Source: Anaerolineaceae bacterium (GTDB lineage Bacteria; Chloroflexota; Anaerolineae; Aggregatilineales; Phototrophicaceae). From it: a stretch of 55,507 bases of DNA. The stretch spans positions 1 through 55,507 of the forward strand of contig WGMX01000051.1 in NCBI GenBank assembly GCA_016124855.1. The letters run 5' to 3'. A program made the position numbers and the translations under genes. Below are positions 40,983 through 51,304 of the stretch, piece after piece. The notes under the pieces are model-generated. The model was not told where the DNA came from and did no database searches. It saw only the letters and a list, made by a program, of their open reading frames with translations. Each line of letters starts with the position of its first letter. Positions within the stretch are counted from its first letter, which is position 1.

Positions 40983-43715
40983 ATGACAACCATTACTAAC
41001 TTAAAAACAGAATACCTTGAGAACCCTTTAGGCATTGATGTGACCAGCCCACGATTGAGCTGGCAGCTTCAAAGTGATGCAGCAGGCGCACGACAAACAG
41101 CCTATCAGATCAAAGCCGGGAGCAGCGAAGGCCAAGCCGATTTGTGGGACAGCGGCAAAGTTGATAGTGACCAATCAATCCATGTGGTTTATGCAGGTAA
41201 AGCCTTAGCTTCACGCCAGCGGGTTTATTGGAGTGTGACGGTTTGGGATGAAGCGGGTAGTTCAACTCAGAGCGAAAAGACATGGTTCGAAATTGGCTTA
41301 CTTGCCCGTGACGACTGGAAAGGCGAGTGGATTGGCACGGATTTACGCGGTGGGCCACGCAGCCTGATTCCCGCACCGATGTTTCGTAAATCCATTCAGT
41401 TAGCCAGCGCACCCCAATCGGCGCGGTTATATGTGACTGCGCTCGGCTTATACGAATGTTCGATTAACGGCAAGCAGGTGAGCGATGATGTATTTAACCC
41501 CGGTTGGACGGATTATTCAAAACGGGTGCAGTACAAAGTTTATGATGTGCTTGATCTTCTGCAAGAAGGCGAAAACGTCATTGGCGCGATGCTCGGTGAC
41601 GGTTGGGCGGTCGGGCACATCAGTTGGAATCACCGTCAAAGTTATGTAGATCGTCCGCGTTTGTTAGCCCAGCTTGAAATCACCTTGAAAGATGGCAAGA
41701 CGGTTACGGTCGCAACCGATACCACTTGGAAGTATCAATTTGGCCCAATTCTCAGCAACGATCTGTTGATGGGCGAGGAATACGATGCGCGTTTGGAAGT
41801 ACCCGGTTGGGATGCACCCCAATTTGATGATGAAACGTGGTACACGGCTAAACGTTTTGATGACACAGGTATCGAGATTGTGGCGACGGATGGGCCAACA
41901 GTGAAACGCATCCAAGAACTGAAACCGATCAGCCCACCTGTTGATAAGAGCAACTTCAATTCGCACCGGCAAATTTTCGACTTGGGACAGAATATGGTCG
42001 GACGTGTACGCTTCAAGGGAAGCGCACCAGCCAACACCACCATCACACTGCGTTTTGCAGAGGTGCTGGATGAAGATGGCAGAATGTATTTGACCAACCT
42101 TCGCAGCGCCCGTGCGGTGGATTACTACACCTTTAAGTCGGATGAGCCGGTGGTTTGGGAACCGCACTTTACGTTTCACGGCTTCCGATATGTTGAACTG
42201 GTTGATTATCCCGGTGAAGTGACCGAGGATACGATTACGGGCGTGGTTCTGCATTCCGAGATGGCGCAAACCGGCGAGTTCGAATGTTCTGACCCGATCT
42301 TGAACCAACTGCAACACAATATTCAGTGGGGGCAGAAGGGCAACTTCGTTGATGTGCCAACCGACTGCCCGCAGCGCGACGAGCGTTTGGGTTGGACAGG
42401 TGATATTCAGGTGTTCGTGCGGACGGCGGCCTACAACTTTGATGTGGCCGGTTTTATGACCAAGTGGGCGCAGGATGTGACCGATGCCCAGAATGAACAG
42501 GGTATTGTTCCGCCGGTCGTTCCCAATATGAAAACCTCTTTCTTAGCCGACGGCGGGCCAGCGTGGGCAGACGCGGCGGTGATCTGCCCGTGGACCATTT
42601 ACCTGACTTACGGCGATAAACGCATCCTTGAAACCAGCTACCTGACCATGACCAAGTTCATGAACTTCCTGCTGGAAAGCAGCCCCGGTTATATTCGCTG
42701 CGCGCCGGAGTACGAAGGTTGGCCGGGATTTGGTGACTGGCTTTCGATCAACGCGGCGACACCCCGCGATTTGTTGGGTACAGCTTTCCTTGCTTATGAT
42801 GCCAGTTTGATGACCCAAATCGCTGAGGTGTTGGGTAAGCAAGATGATGCCGGGAAGTATCGCAAGCTGTTCGCAGACGTGAAGGAAGCCTTTGCTAAGC
42901 GTTATTTGATCGGCAGCATTGTTCCGGCAGTGAAGCCGATGCCTTCTGAAGCACGGCGGCGCATGGACGAGGCCGACGCGATTTCTCAAGGGAACTTGAA
43001 GCTGGTTCAGAATGAGACGGTCACGTCCAAGGTGTTTAATACCGAGGTATTCACACCGACTCAAACGGCTTATGTTTTGGCGCTGCACTTCAACTTGCTC
43101 CCTGACGAACTGCGTCCGTTAGCGGTTGAGGAATTGGTGAAGGCGATTGAAGGGCGTAATATGCACCTCTCGACCGGATTTGTGGGTGCGCCTTATCTGC
43201 CACATGTCCTCAGCAAAAATGGGCGCTTGGATATGGCCTACACTTTGCTCAACCAGAAGACATGGCCTTCGTGGTTGTACTCGGTGACGCAGGGCGCGAC
43301 CACCATTTGGGAACGGTGGGATGGTTGGACGGAAGATCGTGGTTTCCAAGACCCCGGTATGAATTCCTTCAACCATTATGCTTACGGTTCGATTGGCGCA
43401 TGGATGTACAACACTATCGCGGGCATCGAGATTGATCCCAAGCAGCCGGGCTACAAACACAGTCTGCTCCAACCGAAGCCGGATGGTAGTTTGAGTTCGG
43501 CTTGTGGGCAGCTTCAAACTCCTTACGGTGAGTTGGTCTCCAAGTGGAAGTTGGAGAACGGGATATTCGATTGGGAAGTGACAGTTCCGGCGAACACGAC
43601 CGCGACTTTGACCATCCCGATGGCGGATCAAGGCAAGATGACTATGAACGGCGCACCTGTGAGTGGAGCCGTTCAAGAGGTTGGCGCGGGTAAATATCAT
43701 GTTGTTGTCGCGTGA
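40983..43715 (+). CDS. Alpha-L-rhamnosidase, GH78 family (canonical)
   Basis: This 910-residue inverting alpha-L-rhamnosidase has N-terminal beta-sandwich domains from the start (with SPRLSWQLQSD near residue 22), then the (alpha/alpha)6 catalytic barrel. It carries DCPQRDERLGWTGD (461-474), the textbook GH78 signature, and E777 in TTIWERWDGW as second catalytic residue. It removes rhamnose from imported glycosides. GAGGGAA stands about 6 bases before ATG 40983. No signal peptide is seen. It follows the GH106 gene by 62 bp and precedes a GH1 gene by 15 bp, so at least these last two are likely cotranscribed. Confidence 0.95.
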   Translation: MTTITNLKTEYLENPLGIDVTSPRLSWQLQSDAAGARQTAYQIKAGSSEGQADLWDSGKVDSDQSIHVVYAGKALASRQRVYWSVTVWDEAGSSTQSEKTWFEIGLLARDDWKGEWIGTDLRGGPRSLIPAPMFRKSIQLASAPQSARLYVTALGLYECSINGKQVSDDVFNPGWTDYSKRVQYKVYDVLDLLQEGENVIGAMLGDGWAVGHISWNHRQSYVDRPRLLAQLEITLKDGKTVTVATDTTWKYQFGPILSNDLLMGEEYDARLEVPGWDAPQFDDETWYTAKRFDDTGIEIVATDGPTVKRIQELKPISPPVDKSNFNSHRQIFDLGQNMVGRVRFKGSAPANTTITLRFAEVLDEDGRMYLTNLRSARAVDYYTFKSDEPVVWEPHFTFHGFRYVELVDYPGEVTEDTITGVVLHSEMAQTGEFECSDPILNQLQHNIQWGQKGNFVDVPTDCPQRDERLGWTGDIQVFVRTAAYNFDVAGFMTKWAQDVTDAQNEQGIVPPVVPNMKTSFLADGGPAWADAAVICPWTIYLTYGDKRILETSYLTMTKFMNFLLESSPGYIRCAPEYEGWPGFGDWLSINAATPRDLLGTAFLAYDASLMTQIAEVLGKQDDAGKYRKLFADVKEAFAKRYLIGSIVPAVKPMPSEARRRMDEADAISQGNLKLVQNETVTSKVFNTEVFTPTQTAYVLALHFNLLPDELRPLAVEELVKAIEGRNMHLSTGFVGAPYLPHVLSKNGRLDMAYTLLNQKTWPSWLYSVTQGATTIWERWDGWTEDRGFQDPGMNSFNHYAYGSIGAWMYNTIAGIEIDPKQPGYKHSLLQPKPDGSLSSACGQLQTPYGELVSKWKLENGIFDWEVTVPANTTATLTIPMADQGKMTMNGAPVSGAVQEVGAGKYHVVVA

Positions 43716-43730
43716 CAAGATAGGTTGATT

Positions 43731-44969
43731 ATGTCTGAACAACTCACTTTTCCGCAGGGTTTTATGTGGGGTGTTGCCGGTGCAGGGCATCAAATTGAAG
43801 GAAATAATGTCAACAGTGACTCATGGTTACTGGAACATGTTCCCGGCACGACTTTTAGTGAGCCATCAGGCGATGCTTGTGACCACTATCACCGTTATCC
43901 AGACGACATAGCTATGGTCGCTGCTCTTGGCTTTAACAGCTACCGTTTCTCATTGGAATGGGCGCGTATTGAACCGGAGGAAGGTGAGTTTTCGACAGCA
44001 GCCTTAGAACATTACAGGCGGATGTTGGTGGTTTGTCACGAAAATCATCTTACACCTATTGTGACTTACAACCACTTCACCTGTCCGCGTTGGTTCGGCG
44101 TAAAAGGCGGTTGGGAAGTATCGGCAAATGCTGAGTATTTCGCACGTTTTTGTGAGCGGGCAACCGCTCACCTCGGCGATTTAATTGGTGTCGCTTGCAC
44201 ATTAAACGAACCGAATTTAGGAATTATGCTTCAATCTATCGGTGTTTTTCCTAGTGATGAAACCGTAGCGAAAGCGCCTTACCGTTTGGCGGCTGCCCGT
44301 GCCGTCGGCAGTGATACATTTTCGAGCTTTCCAACTTGCTGCCAGCAGCTTCCAGTACGCGATACCTTGATCAAAGCGCATCGTTTGGGCTACAACGCCA
44401 TTAAGTCTGGACGCGGCGATTTTCCTGTGGGAATAACGCTGGCGATGTTTGATCATCAAGCGGTTGAAGGTGGTGAAGCGCTGTGTGATCAGATTAGACA
44501 GCAAGTCGATGATGTATTTCTTGATGCCGTACGCAATGATGATTTTATTGGCGTACAAAACTACACCCGAATGCGTTATGGATCTAAAGGAATTCTGCCG
44601 CCAGAAGCTGGTGTCGAATTGACACAGGTTCATTATGAATATTGGCCGGAAGCCCTCGAAGCGACTATTCGTTACGCGGCGAATTATACGGGGCGACCGA
44701 TCCTTGTAACTGAAAACGGTGTAGCTACAGTCGATGATTCAAAACGTATAGAATTTGTACGTCGGGCGCTGATGGGGGTTGAACGCTGTGTACAAGATGG
44801 AATCGCAGTGAAAGGTTATTGTTACTGGTCTGTGTTCGATAATTTTGAATGGGGAATGGGTTTCCAACCCACTTTTGGGTTAATCGCGGTCGACCTCGCG
44901 ACACAAGTCCGAACCCCGAAACCGAGCGCAGCATGGTTGGGAAATGTAGCGAGAACTAACGCGTTATAA
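43731..44969 (+). CDS. GH1 family glycosidase (beta-glucosidase-like)
   Basis: This 412-residue retaining (beta/alpha)8-barrel enzyme has acid/base E160 in TLNEPN and nucleophile E328 in VTENG, both in family context. The N-terminal FMWGVAGAGHQIEG segment also fits GH1. Its usual products are glucose or galactose from beta-glycosides, in the cytoplasm. At 412 residues it is slightly shorter than typical GH1 enzymes (about 440-470). ATG 43731 follows an AGGTTG site, 15 bases after the rhamnosidase stop. Together with GH78 it could strip rhamnose, then glucose, from rutinose-type glycosides (inference). Its exact linkage cannot be read. Confidence 0.93.
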   Translation: MSEQLTFPQGFMWGVAGAGHQIEGNNVNSDSWLLEHVPGTTFSEPSGDACDHYHRYPDDIAMVAALGFNSYRFSLEWARIEPEEGEFSTAALEHYRRMLVVCHENHLTPIVTYNHFTCPRWFGVKGGWEVSANAEYFARFCERATAHLGDLIGVACTLNEPNLGIMLQSIGVFPSDETVAKAPYRLAAARAVGSDTFSSFPTCCQQLPVRDTLIKAHRLGYNAIKSGRGDFPVGITLAMFDHQAVEGGEALCDQIRQQVDDVFLDAVRNDDFIGVQNYTRMRYGSKGILPPEAGVELTQVHYEYWPEALEATIRYAANYTGRPILVTENGVATVDDSKRIEFVRRALMGVERCVQDGIAVKGYCYWSVFDNFEWGMGFQPTFGLIAVDLATQVRTPKPSAAWLGNVARTNAL

Positions 44970-44995
44970 CAACTTGATTTTTGGATAGGTTTGCA

Positions 44996-47248
44996 TCAAT
45001 AGGAATGAGGGCGGGTGGTTGACGTGGGCATTCCCAAATAATCGATGGGGCTAACGGGCAGCGTAAAATAGAAGGTCGCGCCTTCTCCCTCAGCCGATTC
45101 AACCCAGATGCGCCCGCCGTGCCGCTCGACAATCTTTTTGCAGATGGCGAGGCCGATGCCTGTACCAGCATATTCCGTGCGACCGTGTAGGCGCTGGAAC
45201 ATGGCAAAAATGCGGTCTTTATACTCAGGCGCGATGCCGATGCCGTTATCTTTGACGCTGAACTGCCATTCATCGTTTTTCTTTTGGACGCCGATATGAA
45301 TTTTCGGCGTTTCTTGCCCGCGAAACTTGATGGCATTGCCGATGAGATTCTGGAAGAGCTGCATCAATTGCAATGAATCGGCCTGAACCTGTGGCAGCAC
45401 GTCGTGGGTGATGACCGCGCCGCTGTCGGTAATTGCTACGGATAAGTTGGTCAATGCCCGATCCAATATTTCTTGGACTGAAACGGGTTCTTCGGTATCC
45501 TGATCACCATCCAAACGGGAAAATTGCAGCAAGCCGGATATCAGTTCCCTCATACGTGACGCGCCATCCACCGCGAAAGTGATGAATTCGTGCGCGTCGC
45601 TATCCAAGGCGTTGGAGTAACGGCGTTCTAGCAGTTGCAGATAACTAATGACCATTCTGAGGGGCTCTTGTAAATCGTGTGAGGCGATGTAGGCGAACTG
45701 TTGCAACTGCTCGTTGGAACGGCGCAGCATGGCGGCATAACGCGTCTGGGCATTCATCAGCCGCTGACGATCACTGACATCCATCATCACCCCGCGTGAT
45801 TTAACCGGTTTTCCGTCCTCCATAATCGCCACCATGTGGGCATCAATATCGACTACTTGTCCATCTTTATGCAGCGCGCGGAAGCTGACGACGCCGGGAT
45901 GTCCACTCATGCGAATCTGCGCCATTTCTTGACGCGCCCTTTGTGCATCTTCGGGATGAAACACCTTATTCCAGAAGTCAGGTTGGGCAAGCGCTTCATC
46001 AACGGTATAACCCAACACCGGTTCGACATAGGCACTGATGAATACCAATTTCATCCTGTCGGCAGCGCTGTCGTATTGATTTTCCCAAAAAATGCCGGGA
46101 ACAGTTTCAATGATGTTAGCGAAGCGCTGCCGCTCTTGTTCGAGCATGGCATCCAACTGCGCCCGTTTCTGCTCGATCATTTTGCGGTGGGATATATCCC
46201 GAAACACAATCACTGTGCCGACTGGCGAACCGTTTCCGTCTTTAATATAGGTCAGGTTATCTTCAATCGGAATCCTGTCGCCCTTACGCGTCATAAGGTG
46301 TTTCGAGTCATTTGATAACTGCGTTACATCCTGCGGAGCGGTCGGCGTTTGGTCAACTTCATGGACAACTTCATACACTTTAGAAATCGATTTACCAGCC
46401 GCTTCTTCATCAGACCAACCGGTAAGCTGCCTTGTAACTGGATTAATAAAGGTAACCGTTCCGTGAATGTCGGTGGCAATCACACCATCGCCGATACTGG
46501 ATAACACGCCTTGCAGCCATTCCCGCTGGGTCAATAATTCTTCAGAGTGGTTACGCGACAGGGCCAGCGCCTGTTCGTAGGACTGCGATAGACCGACTAA
46601 CTGCCGCAGGGTCACAACCGCCAACAGCGCGCCGACAATTAGGCCGACAATCACCACGCTGATGATAACAAACTGTGAGGTCGATTGGGTGATGCGAATG
46701 CGTTCGTCGCGCAAACGGTTTTCGGTATTCACAAAGGTTGTCAATCGCTGGCGGATCGAATCCATGAGCTGTTTGCCGGTCAATTGGGTGGCTGCATCAA
46801 CACCATCGTTCACGCTGGCTTTTTTATTGAGCGTATCGACGGCGTACTGCCGCCATTTTACGATGTCCGCCCACGCGTCATTCAGGTTTTGTGTTTGCTC
46901 CGCATTATCGGTGATCAAAGCTTGTAGGTGCTGAAATTCAGCATCAAAGGTGCTTTGAGCCTGCTGATAAGGTTCGAGGTAAAGCGCATCCCCATTCAAG
47001 AGATAGCCGCGTAAACCGGTTTCCATATCCACCAGCAGTTTTAAGATGGTCGACTCTTGAGTCATAACGGTGTTGCTGTGTTCGACGCGCTCGTTGGTTC
47101 TGAGGACGTTCCCTAGCTGCCAGATAAAAATAATAATGAGCAGTGCCAAAAGCAGTAAGGGATAAACAAAGGCACGCACAATCGAACGCCGGAATACGAC
47201 ACTTCCGGCTGGCTGCTGAGTTGAAACTTCTTGCGCGGGGATTGTCAT
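44996..47248 (-). CDS. Sensor histidine kinase: CHASE3, two PAS domains, HisKA, HATPase
   Basis: This 750-residue membrane kinase has a first transmembrane helix (27-45), a CHASE3-like extracellular domain (about 48-190), a second helix (about 194-215), PAS domains near 238-350 and 370-490, then HisKA with phospho-acceptor H524 (IASHDLQEPLR). The ATPase core has N638, DNGIG (667-671) and GTGIG (695-699). The start is ATG 47248; an upstream TTG lacks a ribosome site. No response-regulator gene is adjacent, so it is an orphan whose partner is elsewhere. It senses an extracellular or redox cue through CHASE3 and PAS; the signal is unknown. It is convergent with the GH1 gene, 26 bp away, and is not obviously linked to the sugar genes. 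Confidence 0.93.
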   Translation of the reverse strand: MTIPAQEVSTQQPAGSVVFRRSIVRAFVYPLLLLALLIIIFIWQLGNVLRTNERVEHSNTVMTQESTILKLLVDMETGLRGYLLNGDALYLEPYQQAQSTFDAEFQHLQALITDNAEQTQNLNDAWADIVKWRQYAVDTLNKKASVNDGVDAATQLTGKQLMDSIRQRLTTFVNTENRLRDERIRITQSTSQFVIISVVIVGLIVGALLAVVTLRQLVGLSQSYEQALALSRNHSEELLTQREWLQGVLSSIGDGVIATDIHGTVTFINPVTRQLTGWSDEEAAGKSISKVYEVVHEVDQTPTAPQDVTQLSNDSKHLMTRKGDRIPIEDNLTYIKDGNGSPVGTVIVFRDISHRKMIEQKRAQLDAMLEQERQRFANIIETVPGIFWENQYDSAADRMKLVFISAYVEPVLGYTVDEALAQPDFWNKVFHPEDAQRARQEMAQIRMSGHPGVVSFRALHKDGQVVDIDAHMVAIMEDGKPVKSRGVMMDVSDRQRLMNAQTRYAAMLRRSNEQLQQFAYIASHDLQEPLRMVISYLQLLERRYSNALDSDAHEFITFAVDGASRMRELISGLLQFSRLDGDQDTEEPVSVQEILDRALTNLSVAITDSGAVITHDVLPQVQADSLQLMQLFQNLIGNAIKFRGQETPKIHIGVQKKNDEWQFSVKDNGIGIAPEYKDRIFAMFQRLHGRTEYAGTGIGLAICKKIVERHGGRIWVESAEGEGATFYFTLPVSPIDYLGMPTSTTRPHSY

Positions 47249-47446
47249 GGGTTGCACACAGGTTGAATGAGAACAAAACCAAGCCAAAAGAGATACATTA
47301 ATTCAACGTTTCGATACAGTTTAGCCACAACACATGAATCTTTGCTGAGGATGGGTCATGACGTAGACCATGTTTCCTAAGCAAAACGCCATTTTTCATT
47401 ATCCAACATTAGCTGATGATGAGAAGCGCAGCCCTGCGCAATCGGT

Positions 47447-50400
47447 TTAAGTCACAAGCGGCAGCCAGCGGTTTTCTTCAGGGCTGACACGCTGCTGATG
47501 GCGGTTGTTCGCCATACCTTTGCCACGTTCTAATGCGGCGGATAACACGGCGTTATGTACCGCCTCACCCAATCCGCTGAGGACAGTTTCGGCTTTGTCG
47601 CGCGTTTCCTGTGTGGTGGCGTAATGATTGAGCACCATCCCTAAAAGTTCGGCAGCCCGTTCGTCTTCTTTTTCACGGGCAAGCAAGCTGGCGATACCAG
47701 TGAGTATCCACAATTGCAGCGGTGTATCGCGAATGACCTGCGCCATGGTATAGGCTTCATGGAAATATTGACGCGCACCTTCAATATCACCCAATGCTAC
47801 CGCGACATCCCCCAAACCGCCTAACGTCAAACTGACACCCAAGCGGTGGTCAAATTCGCGGTAAATGGCGAGTGAGTCTTGATACGAGCGGCGGGCAGCA
47901 GTGTAATCTTTTTGGGCTAAGGCAACATCCCCCAAAAATAGAATCGCCCGCGCTAAGGCACGACGATTGCCATGTTCCATGTTCATGACGATGCTGTCTT
48001 CCAAGTAGTTTCGGGCTTCGTCAAACTGGTTTTGCGCCCGCGCTACGCCACCTAGGTTCAACAGGGCGTTGGCGATTTCGTGATGATCGCCAACATCACC
48101 TGCCATTTTCAAGACTTCTTCCAGATAACCACGCGCTTCATCATATTTACCTTGTAAACGGGCGACCATCGCTAAGTCTTCAAGGCTAGAGCCGATTCCT
48201 GCCGGTGAACCGATTTCACGGGCGATGGCGAGTGCTTCACCATATTTTTGTCGGGCAGTGTCGTAGTCGCCATCGACACGGGCAAGGCTGCCCAATGACC
48301 ATAAACAGACGGACACACCGGAACGATCTCCGGTTTCTTCGTAGATGGTCAGCGCTTCACGGAACAGCTTTTCGGCTTCTTCGTGCCGGCCTTGAAAACG
48401 AGCCAAGTTGCCGAGGTTCATAATCGGACTGGCAAGGCCGGATCGGTTGCCGATGGTTTTAAAGATTTGCAGACCGGCTTCCAAATCGCCCTGTGCTTCG
48501 TCCAAGCGTCCCAATTCGGCTTTGACGAGGCCAAGGTTATTGAGCGCGCCGGCAGTACGCACCTGATCCCCGATTTCGCGGGCGATTTGCAGACTAGCCT
48601 GATAGTAACGGATGGCTTCGGTGTAGTCGCCTTGATAATGCGCCATCGCACCAAGACCGTTGTAAGCCCACGCCACTCCCCTTTTGTCCTCGATTTCTTG
48701 AGCGATAGACAGCGATACCTGAAAATACTGTTCGGCTTCGGTATAACGGCGCATGATCGAGCCAACTAACCAACCGAGTTCGTACAGGGCCTTGATGATG
48801 CCCGGTTTATCACCAACCCGTTCAAAGAGAATGAGACTTTTCTCGTAGAGTTCGCGAGCAGTGGTGAAGGTACTGAGCCAGCGATAAGCCTGTCCCATAT
48901 ACGCTAACAGTTGAGCTTCTAAAACATCCCGTGTGCCATCAGCCGGTTGTTCGGAAATGGTCAGGAGGTTCAGCGCCTGTTCCGCCCAATCAATCGCTTC
49001 ATGATAGGCACTGATGTTCAGAGCGCTTTCCACCGCTTTAATGAAATATGTGACCGCTTTTTGCGGTTGACCGGCCTGCTCGTAATGACGGGCGATCATG
49101 GCGGTGTATTCATTGACGCGGTCGCCGCTGCGCTTGACCAACCAATCGGCTACCTGCTCGTGGTAGGTACGACGCAGCCTTCGCAGCACACTTTCATAAG
49201 TTACATCATGCAAAATGGTGTGGCGGAAAATGTATTCTTTTGTGCCATCAAAAACTGAAACTTCACGCTGGCGGATGAGTTCACGGTTGTTCAAATTCTG
49301 GAGTGCGTCAGGGATGTTTTTAAGCGGTTGGTCTTCTTCCGTTTTAAGGTAGCTGACCACATCGTCCCAGAAGATACGCCCGACCACCGAGGCGCGCTGG
49401 AGCAGATCACGTTCTGTGGGCGGCAGCGCATCTAAGCGGGCTTGCAAAACACCGGTCAAAGTTGGCGGAATACGCAAGTCGGTCAGGCGCGAACTATCCA
49501 CCGACCATTTGTCGTCATTCTTGAGGATAACCCGATCATCAAGCAGCATCTTGATGATTTCTTCGACGTAAAAGGGGTTGCCTTCGGCATTGACGACAAT
49601 CAAATCGCACAAATCATCGGGGATAACATCGACATTACGCAGGATGTCGGTAATCAACGCGCGCGTGTCTTGATTGGACAACGGACGAAGTTCGATACGG
49701 GTATGAAAATCTTGCTGATCCATCCACAACGGTACACGGCGCTCGAACAAAGCAGGACGAGTCAGGCAAACGACCAACAAGTGCAGTTCACGTTTGGCGC
49801 GGATAATATGGTTCACGAGGTCAAGTGATTTGTCATCCGCCCAATGGATATCATCCAGAAAGATAACAGCAGGCTTTTCACCGGCGACCTTGCCAAAAAA
49901 CTCGGTGATGGCGAATTGGCCCAATTGGGTGATTTGCTGAGCATCTTCACCCTGTAAATAAGGGCTGGTGGAAAAATCGAAACCAATCAAGTTGCCGATA
50001 GCATGGGCTTTGGCAACACTCTCCGCGCCAAGGAAAGCGGCAATACCCCGTTCGAGCTTATCACGGGCAACAGCAGCAGTATCACTTTCCAGAATGTCGA
50101 AGCGGAAGGCAAACATATTGCGAATGAGGGCGTAAGGCAGTTTGAGCATATCGGCGGTCGCCCGTCCAGTAAAATGCACGATGCTTTCCGGTCGCTCATC
50201 CAGCCAGACATCGAATTCGCGCAGGAGGCGAGATTTGCCAACCCCCGGTTCGCCAATGATGGTGACGATTTGTGTTTCGTGTTCTTCGTTCGCCCATGTG
50301 AAGGCCGATTTTAACTGACCAAGTTCGTTGTTACGCCCGACCATGTGCGTTTCCACACCTTCGATGCCGCGCGTGGTGACGCGGAAGGTGCGCGGTTTTT

Positions 50401-51100
50401 CGCGGTCCACCATGTAGACTTGGATAAGTTCGGATTTGCCTTTGAACTGCATCGGTTCAAGGGTGCGGGTTTCAAATACACCGCGTACATGGACGTAAGT
50501 GTCGTGCGAAATCAAAATCGTTCCGGGCTGCGCACCGCTTTGCAAACGGGCAGCGAGGTTCACAGCATCGCCCATGGCTGTCCATTCGGAACCGCCTGCC
50601 GCGCTGCCGACTTCACCCAAGGCGACCGGCCCGGTATTGAGGCCAACACGGACGTTGAAGGCTTCGACATCGTACTCGGCGGCAACTGTAGCGGCGTAGG
50701 TACGCGTGGCTTGAATAATAGCGAGGCCGCAGCGCACTGCCCGGACCGCGTCATCTTCGCGTCCAATCGGAGCGCCGAAAAAGGCCAGTAACCCATCACC
50801 CATCAGGCGGGCGACCGTGCCGCCATATTCACTAACGGCATCGGAGTAGGCTTTGAGCGCGCCGTCCATAATTTCCAGCACATCTTCGGGATCGAGCTTT
50901 TCAGAAAGGGCGGTCGAGCCGACAATATCGCAGAATAGAATAGTGACGAGCTTGCGCTGTTCAAGCGCTGATTGATGCTCAAGCGCGGCGAGTTTCTCAC
51001 GCAGGATGGAGACGGTGGCATCTACAACCGTATCACCGAGCGCAGCACGTAAATTTTCTTGGGCGGCGATGGCCTGTTCGAGCTGTTCCCGGTTGAGCAT
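47447..51100 (-). CDS. Adenylate/guanylate cyclase-AAA ATPase-TPR protein
   Basis: This is a 1217-residue three-part regulator. A class III cyclase domain (about 48-232) has metal-binding D58 and D102 and the transition-state pair N181 and R185. An ATPase module (about 255-600) has Walker A GEPGVGKS (283-290) and Walker B VIFLDDIHWAD. From about 690 on, roughly ten tetratricopeptide-type repeats (for example AYNGLGAMAHYQGDY) form a protein-binding superhelix. It is probably a signal protein that makes cAMP when the ATPase/TPR part is engaged. Such proteins are frequent in Chloroflexota and Cyanobacteria (family knowledge). The cyclase looks active. It is 198 bp upstream of the histidine kinase on the same strand. 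GAGGGAGA precedes ATG 51100. Confidence 0.93.
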   Translation of the reverse strand: MLNREQLEQAIAAQENLRAALGDTVVDATVSILREKLAALEHQSALEQRKLVTILFCDIVGSTALSEKLDPEDVLEIMDGALKAYSDAVSEYGGTVARLMGDGLLAFFGAPIGREDDAVRAVRCGLAIIQATRTYAATVAAEYDVEAFNVRVGLNTGPVALGEVGSAAGGSEWTAMGDAVNLAARLQSGAQPGTILISHDTYVHVRGVFETRTLEPMQFKGKSELIQVYMVDREKPRTFRVTTRGIEGVETHMVGRNNELGQLKSAFTWANEEHETQIVTIIGEPGVGKSRLLREFDVWLDERPESIVHFTGRATADMLKLPYALIRNMFAFRFDILESDTAAVARDKLERGIAAFLGAESVAKAHAIGNLIGFDFSTSPYLQGEDAQQITQLGQFAITEFFGKVAGEKPAVIFLDDIHWADDKSLDLVNHIIRAKRELHLLVVCLTRPALFERRVPLWMDQQDFHTRIELRPLSNQDTRALITDILRNVDVIPDDLCDLIVVNAEGNPFYVEEIIKMLLDDRVILKNDDKWSVDSSRLTDLRIPPTLTGVLQARLDALPPTERDLLQRASVVGRIFWDDVVSYLKTEEDQPLKNIPDALQNLNNRELIRQREVSVFDGTKEYIFRHTILHDVTYESVLRRLRRTYHEQVADWLVKRSGDRVNEYTAMIARHYEQAGQPQKAVTYFIKAVESALNISAYHEAIDWAEQALNLLTISEQPADGTRDVLEAQLLAYMGQAYRWLSTFTTARELYEKSLILFERVGDKPGIIKALYELGWLVGSIMRRYTEAEQYFQVSLSIAQEIEDKRGVAWAYNGLGAMAHYQGDYTEAIRYYQASLQIAREIGDQVRTAGALNNLGLVKAELGRLDEAQGDLEAGLQIFKTIGNRSGLASPIMNLGNLARFQGRHEEAEKLFREALTIYEETGDRSGVSVCLWSLGSLARVDGDYDTARQKYGEALAIAREIGSPAGIGSSLEDLAMVARLQGKYDEARGYLEEVLKMAGDVGDHHEIANALLNLGGVARAQNQFDEARNYLEDSIVMNMEHGNRRALARAILFLGDVALAQKDYTAARRSYQDSLAIYREFDHRLGVSLTLGGLGDVAVALGDIEGARQYFHEAYTMAQVIRDTPLQLWILTGIASLLAREKEDERAAELLGMVLNHYATTQETRDKAETVLSGLGEAVHNAVLSAALERGKGMANNRHQQRVSPEENRWLPLVT

Positions 51101-51245
51101 CCTTCTCCCTCAGCCAGCGAACGATTGAGCGATGGGTCTAGTTTATCATGTTTTTGACAGTCTATACCAAGTCCTGAGGACTGATTTTACGTTTGCGTTG
51201 GCAAATCAGACAAATCAGTTGCGGATGAAGCGTTCAAAGCAGCGC

Positions 51246-51276
51246 TTGACTCTCACCTTACCTGAGACTGTATAGT
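51246..51276 (+). promoter_or_regulatory. MerR-type promoter with 19-bp spacer and operator dyad
   Basis: TTGACT (51246-51251) and TATAGT (51271-51276) are 19 bases apart. TCTCA (51251-51255) and TGAGA (51263-51267) form an inverted repeat within the spacer. The over-long spacer with a dyad is the hallmark of MerR-activated promoters. It points at the MerR gene itself, 28 bases away. Confidence 0.75.
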
Positions 51277-51304
51277 ACGAACAGATGAGCGGAAGGAAAG
51301 CCAA

